In this document: positions 8,772 through 17,714 of the stretch, piece after piece
Layout of the letters: each line of letters opens with the position of its first letter
Position numbering within the stretch: the stretch's first letter is position 1
Origin: Syntrophobacteraceae bacterium
GTDB taxonomy: Bacteria; Desulfobacterota; Syntrophobacteria; Syntrophobacterales; Syntrophobacteraceae
Assembly: GCA_025453975.1 (NCBI GenBank)
Contig: JALOPI010000020.1
Coordinates: 1 to 56,847, forward strand
Reading direction: 5' to 3'
DNA: 56,847 bases
Translations under genes and position numbers: made by a program
Notes under the pieces: model-generated
Seen by the model: only the letters and a program-made list of their open reading frames with translations
Told to the model about the DNA's origin: nothing
Database searches by the model: none

Positions 8772-8963
8772 TCACTCCTCCCAGACGATGCAGTCCGTGG
8801 GGCAGCTCCGAATGGCGTCCTCGACACACACCTCGGGGTAGTGATCCAGGTCTTCCACTTCGATGTACCCCGCGGGATTACGCTTGAACACCTCGGGGCA
8901 CATCTCGATACAGCCTTCGCAGTCCGTGCACTCGCTCAGGTCCAGAACCGGTCGCCGTGCCAT
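8772..8963 (-). CDS. Single-cluster [4Fe-4S] ferredoxin
   Basis: This small electron carrier of 63 residues is Desulfovibrio-like. Cysteines C12, C15, C18 and C54 fit the CxxCxxC...CP ligands. C22 and C46 sit at the positions of the disulfide pair of D. gigas ferredoxin II, and C58 is extra. The residues after the first motif, CPEVFKRNPAGYIEVED, are typical of ferredoxins in sulfate reducers. AAGGAGAC lies just before ATG 8963. The gene is first in the minus-strand run leading to the HEAT-repeat gene. Its redox partners are not identifiable here. Confidence 0.92.
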   Translation of the reverse strand: MARRPVLDLSECTDCEGCIEMCPEVFKRNPAGYIEVEDLDHYPEVCVEDAIRSCPTDCIVWEE

Positions 8964-9244
8964 TTAGTCTCCTTCCGCCCTGGCGCCGCGCAGGCACGGA
9001 CGCCTGATCCATGCTATTCATTCAATCAATGTCAGAACGATTCACGGAATGTCGCACCCAAAACATACAATAATCACTCCGGCAGGCTGGGGAGGGGGGG
9101 CCCCGGTCAAAGGGCGCCCCCGCGGCAGGCCCCCTCGCGGAAATTTTTCGAGCATATTTCTGGTGACCAATTCATGTGCGGGAGTGTAACGCGGATAGAC
9201 GGTCAGGAGTGTGGATGGTCAAACAACCAACAGGAGAAGCGCGC

Positions 9245-9529
9245 ATGCGAAAGATTCTGAAATGTGGATTCATCGTTTTATTGGCCTTGGTGTGTACCTC
9301 GGGACTGGCTTTCGCCGGCAATGGAAAGGGCAAAATGAAGGGGCAAGGCGGCGGTGACCGTGATCGGGTGAGAGACGGTTCCTGCCGGAGTCATCTCATC
9401 GATGCGGGCGCTGCCGTGCGGGTCGCCCACGGGGCTCACGGTCCCGGTGACGGAACGGGCAACGGCGGCAGCGGTCCCGAGGACGGCAGCGGGTATGGCT
9501 CCCCCGATGGCGCCGGCGTCTGCGGGTAG
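9245..9529 (+). CDS. Small secreted Gly-rich hypothetical protein
   Basis: The 94-residue product begins with a signal peptide (MRKILKCGFIVLLALVCTSG, then LAFAG, with likely cleavage after AFA). The mature part is low-complexity and rich in Gly, Asp and Arg, with a GNGKGKMKGQGGG start and two cysteines. I do not recognise a family. ATG 9245 has AGGAGA 7 bases upstream; an in-frame ATG at 9176 would bury the signal peptide. A strong terminator follows. Codon bias, signal peptide and ribosome site support a real gene. Confidence 0.65.
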   Translation: MRKILKCGFIVLLALVCTSGLAFAGNGKGKMKGQGGGDRDRVRDGSCRSHLIDAGAAVRVAHGAHGPGDGTGNGGSGPEDGSGYGSPDGAGVCG

Positions 9530-9602
9530 AGAACCGGGTCGGGTAGCGATCCCGGCCATCGGCTGATCATTTCAAGCCTGCATCCATTCTCTCCGTCACC
9601 CG

Positions 9603-9628
9603 AAGGGCAGGGCCGCGGCCCTGCCCTT
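9603..9628. terminator. Strong bidirectional terminator-type palindrome
   Basis: A perfect 26-bp palindrome, AAGGGCAGGG-CCGCGG-CCCTGCCCTT, sits between the convergent secreted-protein and LysR genes and abuts the LysR stop codon. The plus strand continues with only three T residues. A/T bases flank a GC-rich stem on both sides, so it could serve both directions. Confidence 0.75.
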
Positions 9629-10570
9629 TCACCGCTCCTCATGACCCGGAGGGGCACCAGCGCTCAATGGTCCCTCGGTATCGAGATCGCCCAGGAGGAG
9701 CTTCATGAAGGCGGTCTGGTACGGTGCCATCACCTTGTCCTTTCGCGTGACCAGGGCCACGTGGTCCGCCTTGAAATAATGGCCGAGTGGCAGGAAGAGC
9801 AGCTGTCGCCCCCGGAGTACCGGCAAGTCCCTCACCACGGTCGCCAGGGATATCCCCAGCCCGATTTCGACGTAACGGGCGCTCAGCTCGACGTTGGACG
9901 ATTCCATGACCACGCGGCACCGGAGCCCGAGCTTCCCCATTTGCTCCTCCAGGACCGCCCGTCCTGAATGGGCCTGATCACGAGGGGGCAGAATCAGCGG
10001 ATACGATGCAATCTGCTTCCAGGTCACCCTCGCGTGGCCGACCAGTGGATGATCATGGGGCACCATGAGTACCGTCTCCACGGGCTTCCATCGGATCGAT
10101 GCCAGATCCGGGGGCACCGACGATTCCCCCGCCACTCCCAGGTCCACCTCCCCTTCCCGCACCAGCCTCAGCACCCCCTTCTGGGGACGGTCCAGCAGGG
10201 TCAGCTCGACGTGGGGAAACCGCTCCGCATAGACTTCGATCCTCTCGGGGAAGAGGTGATAAAGCGTGGTGAAAGGCGCGGCGATGCGGAGTGGTCCCTT
10301 GTGCAGCCCCCGAAGCTCGTGCAGGTCCTCCCGAAGCTTCCGTTCGCCCCTGAGCACCGAGCCGCAGAATTCGAGGAAGCGCTCCCCCGCCGGAGTGAGC
10401 TTGAGCCCCCGGGCTCCGCTCCTCTCCAGGAGGCGGCAGTCGAGCTCAAGCTCCAGCGCCCGGACCTGCTGGCTCAGAGCCGACTGCGTCCGCAGAGTGG
10501 CTTCGGCCGCCCGGGTGAAGCTTCCCAGCCTGGCCACCTGGTAAAAGCCCATGATCTGCTGCCATTCCAT
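9629..10570 (-). CDS. LysR-family transcriptional regulator
   Basis: This 313-residue regulator has an N-terminal winged helix-turn-helix (about 1-60; FYQVARLGSFTRAAEATL and LSQQVRALELEL) and a periplasmic-binding-protein-like effector domain from about residue 90. The C-terminal domain opens GPLRIAAPFTTLYHLFPE, similar in type to CysB/CbbR-like members. It is divergent from the FlK-type thioesterase gene across 159 bases, the classical LysR arrangement, so the thioesterase is its likely target (inference). No good Shine-Dalgarno precedes ATG 10570. Confidence 0.93.
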   Translation of the reverse strand: MEWQQIMGFYQVARLGSFTRAAEATLRTQSALSQQVRALELELDCRLLERSGARGLKLTPAGERFLEFCGSVLRGERKLREDLHELRGLHKGPLRIAAPFTTLYHLFPERIEVYAERFPHVELTLLDRPQKGVLRLVREGEVDLGVAGESSVPPDLASIRWKPVETVLMVPHDHPLVGHARVTWKQIASYPLILPPRDQAHSGRAVLEEQMGKLGLRCRVVMESSNVELSARYVEIGLGISLATVVRDLPVLRGRQLLFLPLGHYFKADHVALVTRKDKVMAPYQTAFMKLLLGDLDTEGPLSAGAPPGHEER

Positions 10571-10729
10571 GAGTCATTAGCCCGTCTGATGGGAGGCATT
10601 AAGACTATTCATTGGACATTTCAACCGGTTATGGCGAATCATGCCGTCACGGCCACCCGCCGCGAGCCGGGAAGCTAGCGGCGGTGCAACGTTCAAGGGC
10701 AGTGATCGCATCAGCCAGGGAGGTACACG
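10571..10729. promoter_or_regulatory. Divergent LysR/thioesterase control region
   Basis: The 159-base spacer should hold both promoters and the LysR operator. TTAGCCCGTCTGA near 10577-10589 fits the loose T-N11-A LysR box, and CCC-N7-GGG overlaps it. No convincing -35/-10 pair stands out. The operator call is tentative. Confidence 0.3.
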
Positions 10730-11170
10730 ATGAAAGATTCATTGCAGTCCGGGATCGATTTTCAGCACACCTTCACCGTTCCCGAGGAGAAGACCGTTCC
10801 ACACCTCTATCCAGAAAGCCCCGAATTCCAGCTCATGCCCAGAGTCCTGGCCACGGGCTTCATGGTGGGGCTTTTCGAGTGGGCCTGCATCCGCGCCGTG
10901 AACCCACACATAGACTGGCCACGGGAGCAGACCGTCGGCACCGCTGTCCATTTCACCCACCTGGCGGCCACGCCACCGGGGCTCACCATCACCGTGCGTG
11001 GCAGGCTGGAGAAAGTGGAAGGACGGCGGCTTTCCTTCTCCCTGGCGGCCGAGGACGGGGTGGACACGATTTCCGAGGGAACCCACGAGCGGTTCATCAT
11101 CGACGCCGAACGGTTCAAGGCCAGGGCCGCGGCCAAGGCCGCCGGGGCCATCGAAGCCTCGGGCGGGTGA
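10730..11170 (+). CDS. FlK-type (fluoroacetyl-CoA thioesterase-like) hotdog thioesterase
   Basis: This 146-residue hotdog-fold protein is very close in layout to Streptomyces cattleya FlK, which hydrolyses fluoroacetyl-CoA. From memory of FlK, its triad Thr42, Glu50 and His76 maps to T42, E50 and H77 here. The shared stretches HLYPESPEF, GFMVGL and AATPPGLTITV support this. The position equal to the FlK lid residue Phe36 is Met here, so acyl specificity may differ. GGGAGG lies upstream of ATG 10730. The divergent LysR gene probably controls it. The substrate could be fluoroacetyl-CoA or another small toxic acyl-CoA; sequence alone cannot decide. Confidence 0.85.
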   Translation: MKDSLQSGIDFQHTFTVPEEKTVPHLYPESPEFQLMPRVLATGFMVGLFEWACIRAVNPHIDWPREQTVGTAVHFTHLAATPPGLTITVRGRLEKVEGRRLSFSLAAEDGVDTISEGTHERFIIDAERFKARAAAKAAGAIEASGG

Positions 11171-11206
11171 TTCCGCTGCCGGCCTGGACCCGATGCTCCA
11201 GGGGGC

Positions 11207-11989
11207 TCACCGCGCCTTCCAGCGGGGTGGCCGCTTCTGGGCGAAAGCCAGGGGGCCCTCCTTGGCGTCCTCCGTGAGGTTGATTCGCTCCCAGGCCCGA
11301 CCGCTCCTGGACCAGAGCTCCTCCTCGGGAAGATCCTGCGCCGCCCGCGCCAGGGCCAGGGTCTCCCGCACGGCGAGGGGAGCGTTCTGGCAGATGCGCC
11401 GGGCGAGCCCCCGCGCGGCGTCCATCAGCTCATCCTCCGGCACCACCCGGTTGACGAGGCCCAGCTCCAAGGCCGTCCGGGCATCGATGGGCTCGCCCGT
11501 GAGCAGCATCTCCATGGCCCGCATCCTCGGGATCATCCGGGGAAGCCGAAAGCACCCGCCGGCCCCCGCGAAGATGCCGCGCATGACCTCGGGCTGTCCG
11601 AAGATCGCGTCCTCGGCCGCCACCACCAGATCGCAGGCCAGGACGATCTCGCAGCCGCCCCCCATGGCCGCTCCGTTGACGGCCGCGATGAGCGGCTTGG
11701 TGCGGGGATAGCTCACCACTCCGGCAAAGCCTCCCCGGGCATCGACGAGGTCGGGCCCCTGCCCCGCGGCGAAGGCCTTGAGATCCATGCCGGCGCAGAA
11801 GGCGCGCCGGCCGGCGCCGGTGAGAATCCCGACCCAGGCCTCGTCGTCGGCTTCGAAGCGGTCCATGGCCGCTCGCATGGCCCGGGCCGTTGGAGCGTCG
11901 ATGGCGTTCCGCTGCTCCGGTCGATGGATCACCAGGGTGGCGATATGATCCGAAACTTCGTAAAGCAGGGTGGATGGCGATTCAGCCAT
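11207..11989 (-). CDS. Enoyl-CoA hydratase/isomerase family protein
   Basis: This 260-residue crotonase-fold enzyme is the normal family length. The oxyanion-hole segments are CAGMDLKAF and NGAAMGGGCEI. Both active-site glutamates of true hydratases appear to be kept, one in GQPEVMRGI and one in RAMEMLLTG, so hydration of 2-enoyl-CoA is possible. The family also includes isomerases and hydrolases. AAGGAG lies just before ATG 11989. It converges on the FlK-type gene with 36 bases between stops. PpnP lies upstream on the same strand, 38 bases away. Confidence 0.92.
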   Translation of the reverse strand: MAESPSTLLYEVSDHIATLVIHRPEQRNAIDAPTARAMRAAMDRFEADDEAWVGILTGAGRRAFCAGMDLKAFAAGQGPDLVDARGGFAGVVSYPRTKPLIAAVNGAAMGGGCEIVLACDLVVAAEDAIFGQPEVMRGIFAGAGGCFRLPRMIPRMRAMEMLLTGEPIDARTALELGLVNRVVPEDELMDAARGLARRICQNAPLAVRETLALARAAQDLPEEELWSRSGRAWERINLTEDAKEGPLAFAQKRPPRWKAR

Positions 11990-12027
11990 TTTCGGTCTCC
12001 TTCCGTGATCCTTGCCGCGCGGCTCGC

Positions 12028-12342
12028 CTAGGAAAGAAACGAGCAGACGTAGTCGGTCACCTCCAGCACCTTGATCTGGAACGATGAATTCCCCTCCACC
12101 TCGAAGTGCTCGCCGGCGGCGTAACGTCTCCAGCCCTCGGCTCCCCTCGACCTGACCTCGACCACCCCGGCGGTGATCTCCATGCGCTCCGCCGCCCCGG
12201 TCTGGAACTCATATTCCCCCGGCAGCATGATCCCCAGAGTCTTGCGCGAGCCGTCGGCGAATTCCACGGTGCGGCTGGTGACCTTTCCATCGAAGTAGAC
12301 GTTCGCCTGGATGACTACATTGACCTGCTCGAAAGCTCTCAT
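12028..12342 (-). CDS. ppnP: Pyrimidine/purine nucleoside phosphorylase (DUF1255, YaiE type)
   Basis: This 104-residue single-domain cupin matches the PpnP (YaiE) family, which phosphorolyses several nucleosides to base and ribose 1-phosphate. Typical segments are NVYFDGKVTSRTVEF, KTLGIMLPGEYEF and HFEVEGNSSFQIKV. Length is close to the E. coli protein. ATG 12342 has GAGAGGAG upstream. The frame stays open to 12585, but that extension is not cupin-like. It precedes the enoyl-CoA hydratase on the minus strand with no obvious functional link. Confidence 0.9.
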   Translation of the reverse strand: MRAFEQVNVVIQANVYFDGKVTSRTVEFADGSRKTLGIMLPGEYEFQTGAAERMEITAGVVEVRSRGAEGWRRYAAGEHFEVEGNSSFQIKVLEVTDYVCSFLS

Positions 12343-12650
12343 TCCCGCTCCTCTCCATGGCTTCCGCCAGAACCGTGTACGCATGATCCCATCCCAAGGA
12401 CAAACCGCCAAGACAATACGGGACGGGCCCCCGCAAGGCAAGCCAAAGGAGGCATGCCGGTACATCCCCGGCTCGTCGATCCCCGGCCGCTGGCGGTCGT
12501 GCTCGGCATGCATCGGGGTTGATTGTGGCGTTTTTTTTGCTATTGTGCCCGATCGATTCGTTCTGGGTACGTCCTGGTTATGCATCCGTCGCGAGACTCG
12601 GGGTGCGAATGATTGACGCTTATGGAATACAGCCCTTCGAGGAGGGGATC
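12343..12650. other. Divergent intergenic region, 308 bases
   Basis: This spacer separates the ppnP and binding-protein starts. It holds the T-rich promoter at 12519-12546 and an ordinary GC-rich stretch in the ppnP-proximal half. No further dyad or coding signal stands out. Confidence 0.5.
12519..12546 (+). promoter_or_regulatory. Promoter for the binding-protein/kinase operon
   Basis: TTGATT (12519-12524), a 16-base spacer containing eight consecutive T, and TATTGT (12541-12546) resemble a sigma-70 promoter with 4 of 6 matches in each box. It lies about 105 bases before the ATG at 12651. Confidence 0.45.
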
Positions 12651-13763
12651 ATGCCAAATGTCATTCAATCGTGGATGGGGCGCATCCTTTTCTGCGCATG
12701 CCTGACCGTCGGATTTCTGGCGGGCTGTGACAGTTCCAGCCCTCCTCCTGCTCCGGCCGGCGCTCCCACCCAGGAGCCATCTTCGGCGGCCGTCGAGCTG
12801 GTACTCTACAACTGGGTGGACTACATGCCCCAGTCCGTGCTGGACGCTTTCACCCGGGAGACGGGTGTCCGTGTCAGGTACGAGGTCTATGAATCCCAGG
12901 AGGAGGCCGCGGACAACATCGAGGCGGGCAAGGTGTACGATATGGTGGTCATGCCTTCCGAGCAGATCCCCCGGCTGACCAAGGCCGGAAAGCTGGCCGC
13001 CATCGACTATCGCAACGTTCCAAACTTCAAGTACGTCTCCGCCAACTTCCGCGATCTGACCTTCGATCCCGGCAACCGGTACTCCATCCCCTATCGCTGG
13101 GGAACCACGGGGCTGCTGGTGAGAACGGACCTGGTCCAGCGCCCCGTCACTCGCTGGAAGGACCTCTGGGATCCGGCCTTCGCCGGGAAGGTCGCCCTTT
13201 GGCCCATACCCCGCTCGGTGATCCCCATTGCTCTTCGGACCCTGGGATACTCCGTCAACACGACGAATCCCGCCGAGCTGGAAGAGGCCCTGCGGGAGCT
13301 GTTGAAGCTCAAGCCGAGCACCTTCCTGGTGGGCAACGACAACACCACCGTCGTTCCTTTTCTCCAGGATGGCCGCGCGGTCATCGCCTTTGGATGGGCC
13401 TACGATGCCCTGACCGCACAGCGGCAGAGCCTGCCCATCCAGTATGTCATTCCGGAAGAGGGGACCGTTTTGTGGGGTGACCATTTCGTGATTCCAGCGG
13501 CGACCCGGCACAAAAGGGAAGCCGAGGCGTTTCTGAACTTCATCCTACGTCCCGAGATCACCGCCCAGATTGTCAACGAAAGTTACTACCCCATGCCGAA
13601 CGACGCAGCCACCCCTATGATCAGGCCCGAGATCCTCGACAACCCCCTCATTCTTCCGCCCAACGAGGAGCTGCGGAAGGCCGAGCTGGTCATGCCGGTG
13701 GGCGAGGATGGAGAATCGCTCTATCGGCGCACCTGGGAACGGTTTCTGGCGGATGGCCAGTAG
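12651..13763 (+). CDS. Polyamine-type (PotD-like) solute-binding lipoprotein
   Basis: The 370-residue precursor has a lipoprotein signal peptide (MPNVIQSWMGRILFCACLTV, lipobox LAGC), so it is probably anchored in the cell envelope. The mature part is an extracellular solute-binding protein of the spermidine/putrescine family: VLYNWVDYMPQSVLDAFTRE, DMVVMPSEQIPRL, PYRWGTTGLLV and FGWAYDAL. ATG 12651 has a GGAGGGG site; the upstream in-frame extension would destroy the signal peptide. No polyamine permease or ATPase genes are adjacent. Instead the gene runs straight into a hybrid histidine kinase 9 bases later, which suggests a sensory role (inference). The ligand may be a polyamine or another cationic amine. 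Confidence 0.9.
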   Translation: MPNVIQSWMGRILFCACLTVGFLAGCDSSSPPPAPAGAPTQEPSSAAVELVLYNWVDYMPQSVLDAFTRETGVRVRYEVYESQEEAADNIEAGKVYDMVVMPSEQIPRLTKAGKLAAIDYRNVPNFKYVSANFRDLTFDPGNRYSIPYRWGTTGLLVRTDLVQRPVTRWKDLWDPAFAGKVALWPIPRSVIPIALRTLGYSVNTTNPAELEEALRELLKLKPSTFLVGNDNTTVVPFLQDGRAVIAFGWAYDALTAQRQSLPIQYVIPEEGTVLWGDHFVIPAATRHKREAEAFLNFILRPEITAQIVNESYYPMPNDAATPMIRPEILDNPLILPPNEELRKAELVMPVGEDGESLYRRTWERFLADGQ

Positions 13764-13772
13764 GAGCCATCC

Positions 13773-16700
13773 ATGAAAATGAAGGGGCTCGGGACGGTTC
13801 TCACCAGTCGATATGAGGAGCATTGGCGGGGCAGCCTGAGGATGCAGCTGCTGACCGTGCTCGGATCCGCCCTGCTGGTCGTGCTGCTTTCCAGCGCGGT
13901 GGGAGTCGCCCACCTGGTGAAGCGCACGGAGGAGGCCGGCTGGCGAGGGCGTCAGGAAGAGGCCGCCCGGCGTGCCGCGGAGACCGTCGGGGCTTTCCTG
14001 AAGAGGGAGCAGCGGGTCCTGCAGCTGATGGATCTTTTCGGGCATGACGAACTGGCCGCGGGTCGATCGGAGGAGATCGAGGAGCTGCTGCGGAAGAATC
14101 CGGCTTTCCTGGAGATCGTGATCCTCGATGCGACGGGGCAGGTCGTGTCCCATGCTCCCCGGGAGGGCGCCGTGCTGGCCAGCCTCTTCACCATCCCTCA
14201 ATCCACCTGGTTCGCCCAGGCCCGCCAGGGTCGAAGCTATCTGGGCGACGTTCAGATTGCCGCCAGCGATGAAGCCTACCTGGTCCTGGCCATGCCCGCG
14301 GCCCGGGGTGGTGTCATCGCCGCCCGCCTGCGGATGCAGGTCTTGCAGGAAGTCGTGGCGAGCCTCCAATTCGGCGAGACGGGCGCATCCTATCTGGTCA
14401 ACCCCAACGGGCGGATCATCGCCCACTCGGACCCGCGAATCGTGCTGGCCAACACGCGGCTGGACGACCACCCCGAGATCATGGCCCTGGTGCGCGCGGC
14501 CACGGATGTGTGGGGGGGAGAGTACCGGAATCTCCGGGGCAGCCCGGTTGTGGGAACCACGGAGCCCGTGCCGGGGACACCCTGGGTCATGGTCACGGAG
14601 GTGGCCCAGGCCGAGGCTTACCGGGCGAGCCGCACCGCCTGGTGGGTGCTTTCGGTTGGTACTCTGGTCATCGGTCTCATGGTCAGCCTGGGGGTTTCCT
14701 CCCTTCTGGAGCGCCGGTTCCTGAGACCGGTGCAGCGCCTCCGGGAAGGTGCCCTCCGGATTGGGCAGGGAGATCTCGGCCACCAGATCAATCTGGAGAC
14801 GCGCAGCGAGATTGGCCATGTGGCGGCGGCCTTCGACGACATGGCGGCGCGGCTTCGCGATCGCGAGCGCGAGGTGGCGGCGCAGACCGCCGCGCTGTCC
14901 GAAAGCGAGGCGCGCTACCGGGCCATCGTCGAAGATCAGACGGAGCTGATCTGCCGTTACTCGTTGGATGGAGCCATCACCTTCGTCAACGAGGCCTACT
15001 GTAGGTATTTCGGAAAGACTCGCGACGAATTGATCGGCCACGGCTTCATGCCCCTGATCCCCCGGGAGGATCACGAGGAGATGACCGCCCACATTGCCGG
15101 TCTCGACTCCGGCAAGCCCGTGGCGAGCATCGAGCACCGGGTCATCATGCCGGATGGGGAGATTCGCTGGCAGCAGTGGACCGATCGGGCGATTTTCAAC
15201 GCCGAGGGGGTGCTCACCGAGTACGCCGGAGTGGGGCGCGACATCACCGCCCGCAAGCGGGCGGAGGATGCCCTGCAGCACGCCAAGGAGGCCGCCGAGG
15301 AGGCGAGCCGGGCCAAGTCGGAGTTCCTGGCCGTCATGAGCCATGAGATCCGGACGCCCATGAACGGAGTGCTGGGCATGGCGGAACTGCTGCGGGGCAC
15401 GTCCCTGAACGAGCAGCAGCAAAGGTTTGCCAGGACGATACTGAGCTCGGGGCGGGCTCTTCTCGCCATCATCGACGATATCCTCGATTTCTCCAAAATC
15501 GAGGCCGGCCACATGGAGCTGGAGTGCGTGCCCTTCGACGTGCGGGAGCTGGTGGAGGAGTCCGCGGCACTGCTGTCCGGGCGTGCCCATGAGAAGGGCC
15601 TGGAGCTGGGGGTCGACCTGGCGCTGGATCTGCCCTCCCTGGTGCGCGGCGATCCCATGCGCTTGAGACAGATCCTGGTGAATCTGGTGGGCAATGCCAT
15701 CAAGTTCACCGAGCGTGGCGAGGTCATGGTGCGGGGTAGTGTGCTCGATTCGGAAGGCGCCGCTCAAAGGATCATCTTCGAAATCAGAGACACCGGCCCC
15801 GGGATCCCGTTGAAGGCCCAGTCCCGTGTATTCGACTCCTTCACCCAGGCCGACGGATCCACGACTCGACGCTATGGGGGCACGGGGCTGGGGCTGACCA
15901 TCTCCAGCCAGCTGGTGCGATTGATGGGGGGAGACATCGGCGTGGACAGCACGCCTGGAGTCGGTTCCCGGTTCTGGCTCACCCTTCCGCTCCGGGAAGG
16001 GGCTGCCGTACCTCCATCGCCCCCGGAAAGCGGTGGGCATTTGAATGGCTTGCGGATCCTGATCGTGGATGACCATGACCCCAGCCGTGAAATCCTCCGC
16101 CGGCAGGTCAGTGCCTGGGGCATGGTGCCCGAGGAGGCCAGGGGAGGCATGGAGGCCCTGGCGCGCTTGCGGGCCTCCGCCGAGGCCGGGCGGCCCCATG
16201 ACCTGGCGCTGGTGGATCTGCGGATGCCCGGCATGGATGGGGTCGAGCTGGCGGGGAGGATCGGTGAGCATGACCATCTGGCTTCCCTCAAGCTGATTCT
16301 CATGACCTGCGGTGCCGTCGACTCCCTGGCGACCTCCGTCCACGTGGCGGGCATTCACGGAACCCTGGATAAGCCGGTTCGGCGGATGGAGCTCCATAAG
16401 GCGCTTTGTCGCGCCCTGGGCCTTGAGGTGGATTCGGATCGGCAGGGTCCGGCCGGGGGGCCCCGCTTGCGGCCACCCAGGTTTTCGGGCAGGATCCTGG
16501 TGGCCGAGGACAATCCCGTCAACCAGGAAATGGCCCTGGCCCTTCTGGAGCTCATGGGCTGCCGGGTCCACTTGGTGTCCAACGGTCTGGAAGCTGTGCA
16601 GGCCGTCCATCGGTCGGAATACGATCTCATCCTCATGGACTGCCAGATGCCGGTGATGGACGGTCTTGCGGCCACGGCCGAGGTGCGTCGCCGGGAGCAG

Positions 16701-17378
16701 ACCCGGGGCCTTCCGAGGATCCCCATCGTGGCTCTCACCGCCAACATCGTCAAAGGCACCCGCGAGAAATGCCTGGCGGTGGGGATGGACGATTACCTGA
16801 GCAAGCCTTTCGGGCAGGAGCAGATGAGCGCGATGCTGGGCCGCTGGCTGCCCAAGGCTCGCGGAGCCGGGCTCGATGCGAGGACCCCCCCACCTCGGGC
16901 GACGAAGCCTTGGGAAATGCCCGTCGGCGAGTCACCGGCAGTCCACCTGATGGTCGGCACGGGGAGCGAGCCGATCCCCGAGCCCCCACCCCAAGAGCCC
17001 GTGTCTCCGTTGGATCCCGAAGCCCTGGAGCGCATACGATCCATTCAGAAGCCCGGCATGCCCGATCTGCTGACCCGGCTCATCGGTCTGTACCTCGACA
17101 GTACTTCCCAGCTGGCCGACCAGATGCGGACGGCGGTGCTGGCAGGTGATGCCGATGGCTTGCGGCAAGCGGCCCACAGCTTGAAATCGAGCAGTGCCAA
17201 CCTGGGGGTGAGCCGGGTGGCGGCCTTGTGTCGAGAGCTGGAACAGATGGGGCGCGAGGCGCGGATGGACGGCGCCTCCCAACTGCTGGAAGAGTTTGAG
17301 TCCCAGTATTTCCTGGCGCGGGAGGCCCTCAAGGCCATGGCTTCAGAGAAGGCTGACGACGGTCTCCGCCAGGCCTGA
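13773..17378 (+). CDS. Hybrid sensor histidine kinase with Cache, HAMP, PAS, two receivers and HPt
   Basis: Domains in this 1201-residue protein run transmembrane helix (about 24-46), periplasmic Cache-type sensor (about 50-280), second helix (about 290-312), HAMP (about 313-366), PAS (about 385-495), HisKA, HATPase (GTGLGLTI), two receivers and C-terminal HPt. Phosphorelay residues are H524 (SHEIRTP), receiver aspartates D815 and D956, and HPt H1135 (AAHSLKSSS). All look intact, so one protein holds a full relay. Its PotD-like partner 9 bases upstream could present ligand to the Cache domain. AGGAG precedes ATG 13773. No output regulator is encoded nearby, so the HPt target is elsewhere. Confidence 0.95.
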   Translation: MKMKGLGTVLTSRYEEHWRGSLRMQLLTVLGSALLVVLLSSAVGVAHLVKRTEEAGWRGRQEEAARRAAETVGAFLKREQRVLQLMDLFGHDELAAGRSEEIEELLRKNPAFLEIVILDATGQVVSHAPREGAVLASLFTIPQSTWFAQARQGRSYLGDVQIAASDEAYLVLAMPAARGGVIAARLRMQVLQEVVASLQFGETGASYLVNPNGRIIAHSDPRIVLANTRLDDHPEIMALVRAATDVWGGEYRNLRGSPVVGTTEPVPGTPWVMVTEVAQAEAYRASRTAWWVLSVGTLVIGLMVSLGVSSLLERRFLRPVQRLREGALRIGQGDLGHQINLETRSEIGHVAAAFDDMAARLRDREREVAAQTAALSESEARYRAIVEDQTELICRYSLDGAITFVNEAYCRYFGKTRDELIGHGFMPLIPREDHEEMTAHIAGLDSGKPVASIEHRVIMPDGEIRWQQWTDRAIFNAEGVLTEYAGVGRDITARKRAEDALQHAKEAAEEASRAKSEFLAVMSHEIRTPMNGVLGMAELLRGTSLNEQQQRFARTILSSGRALLAIIDDILDFSKIEAGHMELECVPFDVRELVEESAALLSGRAHEKGLELGVDLALDLPSLVRGDPMRLRQILVNLVGNAIKFTERGEVMVRGSVLDSEGAAQRIIFEIRDTGPGIPLKAQSRVFDSFTQADGSTTRRYGGTGLGLTISSQLVRLMGGDIGVDSTPGVGSRFWLTLPLREGAAVPPSPPESGGHLNGLRILIVDDHDPSREILRRQVSAWGMVPEEARGGMEALARLRASAEAGRPHDLALVDLRMPGMDGVELAGRIGEHDHLASLKLILMTCGAVDSLATSVHVAGIHGTLDKPVRRMELHKALCRALGLEVDSDRQGPAGGPRLRPPRFSGRILVAEDNPVNQEMALALLELMGCRVHLVSNGLEAVQAVHRSEYDLILMDCQMPVMDGLAATAEVRRREQTRGLPRIPIVALTANIVKGTREKCLAVGMDDYLSKPFGQEQMSAMLGRWLPKARGAGLDARTPPPRATKPWEMPVGESPAVHLMVGTGSEPIPEPPPQEPVSPLDPEALERIRSIQKPGMPDLLTRLIGLYLDSTSQLADQMRTAVLAGDADGLRQAAHSLKSSSANLGVSRVAALCRELEQMGREARMDGASQLLEEFESQYFLAREALKAMASEKADDGLRQA

Positions 17379-17714
17379 TTCGCTGCCCATGGCACAGGCC
17401 TGCTCCTTGGGGCCTCCATTCCGGAAGCTGAAGGAAAGGCCGAAAGAAATGCATTGCGGAATCGTGACCTCTCCCCTATCTTTGAAGCCGCTCCCGATCA
17501 GGAAGAGGCTCATGCGCCGGCTCCCCTCGATGGGCACGCTCCTCCGTGCCGCCCCATGAACGCTCCCACCATCCCCTCGTGACCCTGTCCCGACCCCTCG
17601 ATGGTCGAAATCCTCCATTCAAGGCGGGCGTCCTCCAGAGTCCCGCCGATCTGCCGTGGACCCCATCAGCCTGGGCCGTGCCGCCCTGCCGACCACCCCG
17701 TGGGAGGTGTCGCG
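17379..17714. other. Intergenic region, 336 bases
   Basis: This lies between the hybrid kinase and the Pat-like gene. A weak hairpin GGCGGG/CCCGCC at 17623-17647 has a 13-base loop. I see no clear promoter, terminator or coding signal. The Pat-like frame stays open to 17601 but the extension lacks a domain and a ribosome site. Confidence 0.4.

Noticed and set aside
13545..16610. A 1021-codon open frame on the minus strand
   Set aside because: It is exactly antisense to the hybrid kinase, has no recognisable domain and results from GC-rich codon bias. The same holds for the long minus frames at 1466-2977, 32222-34876, 37825-39558, 42606-44162 and 49697-53380.
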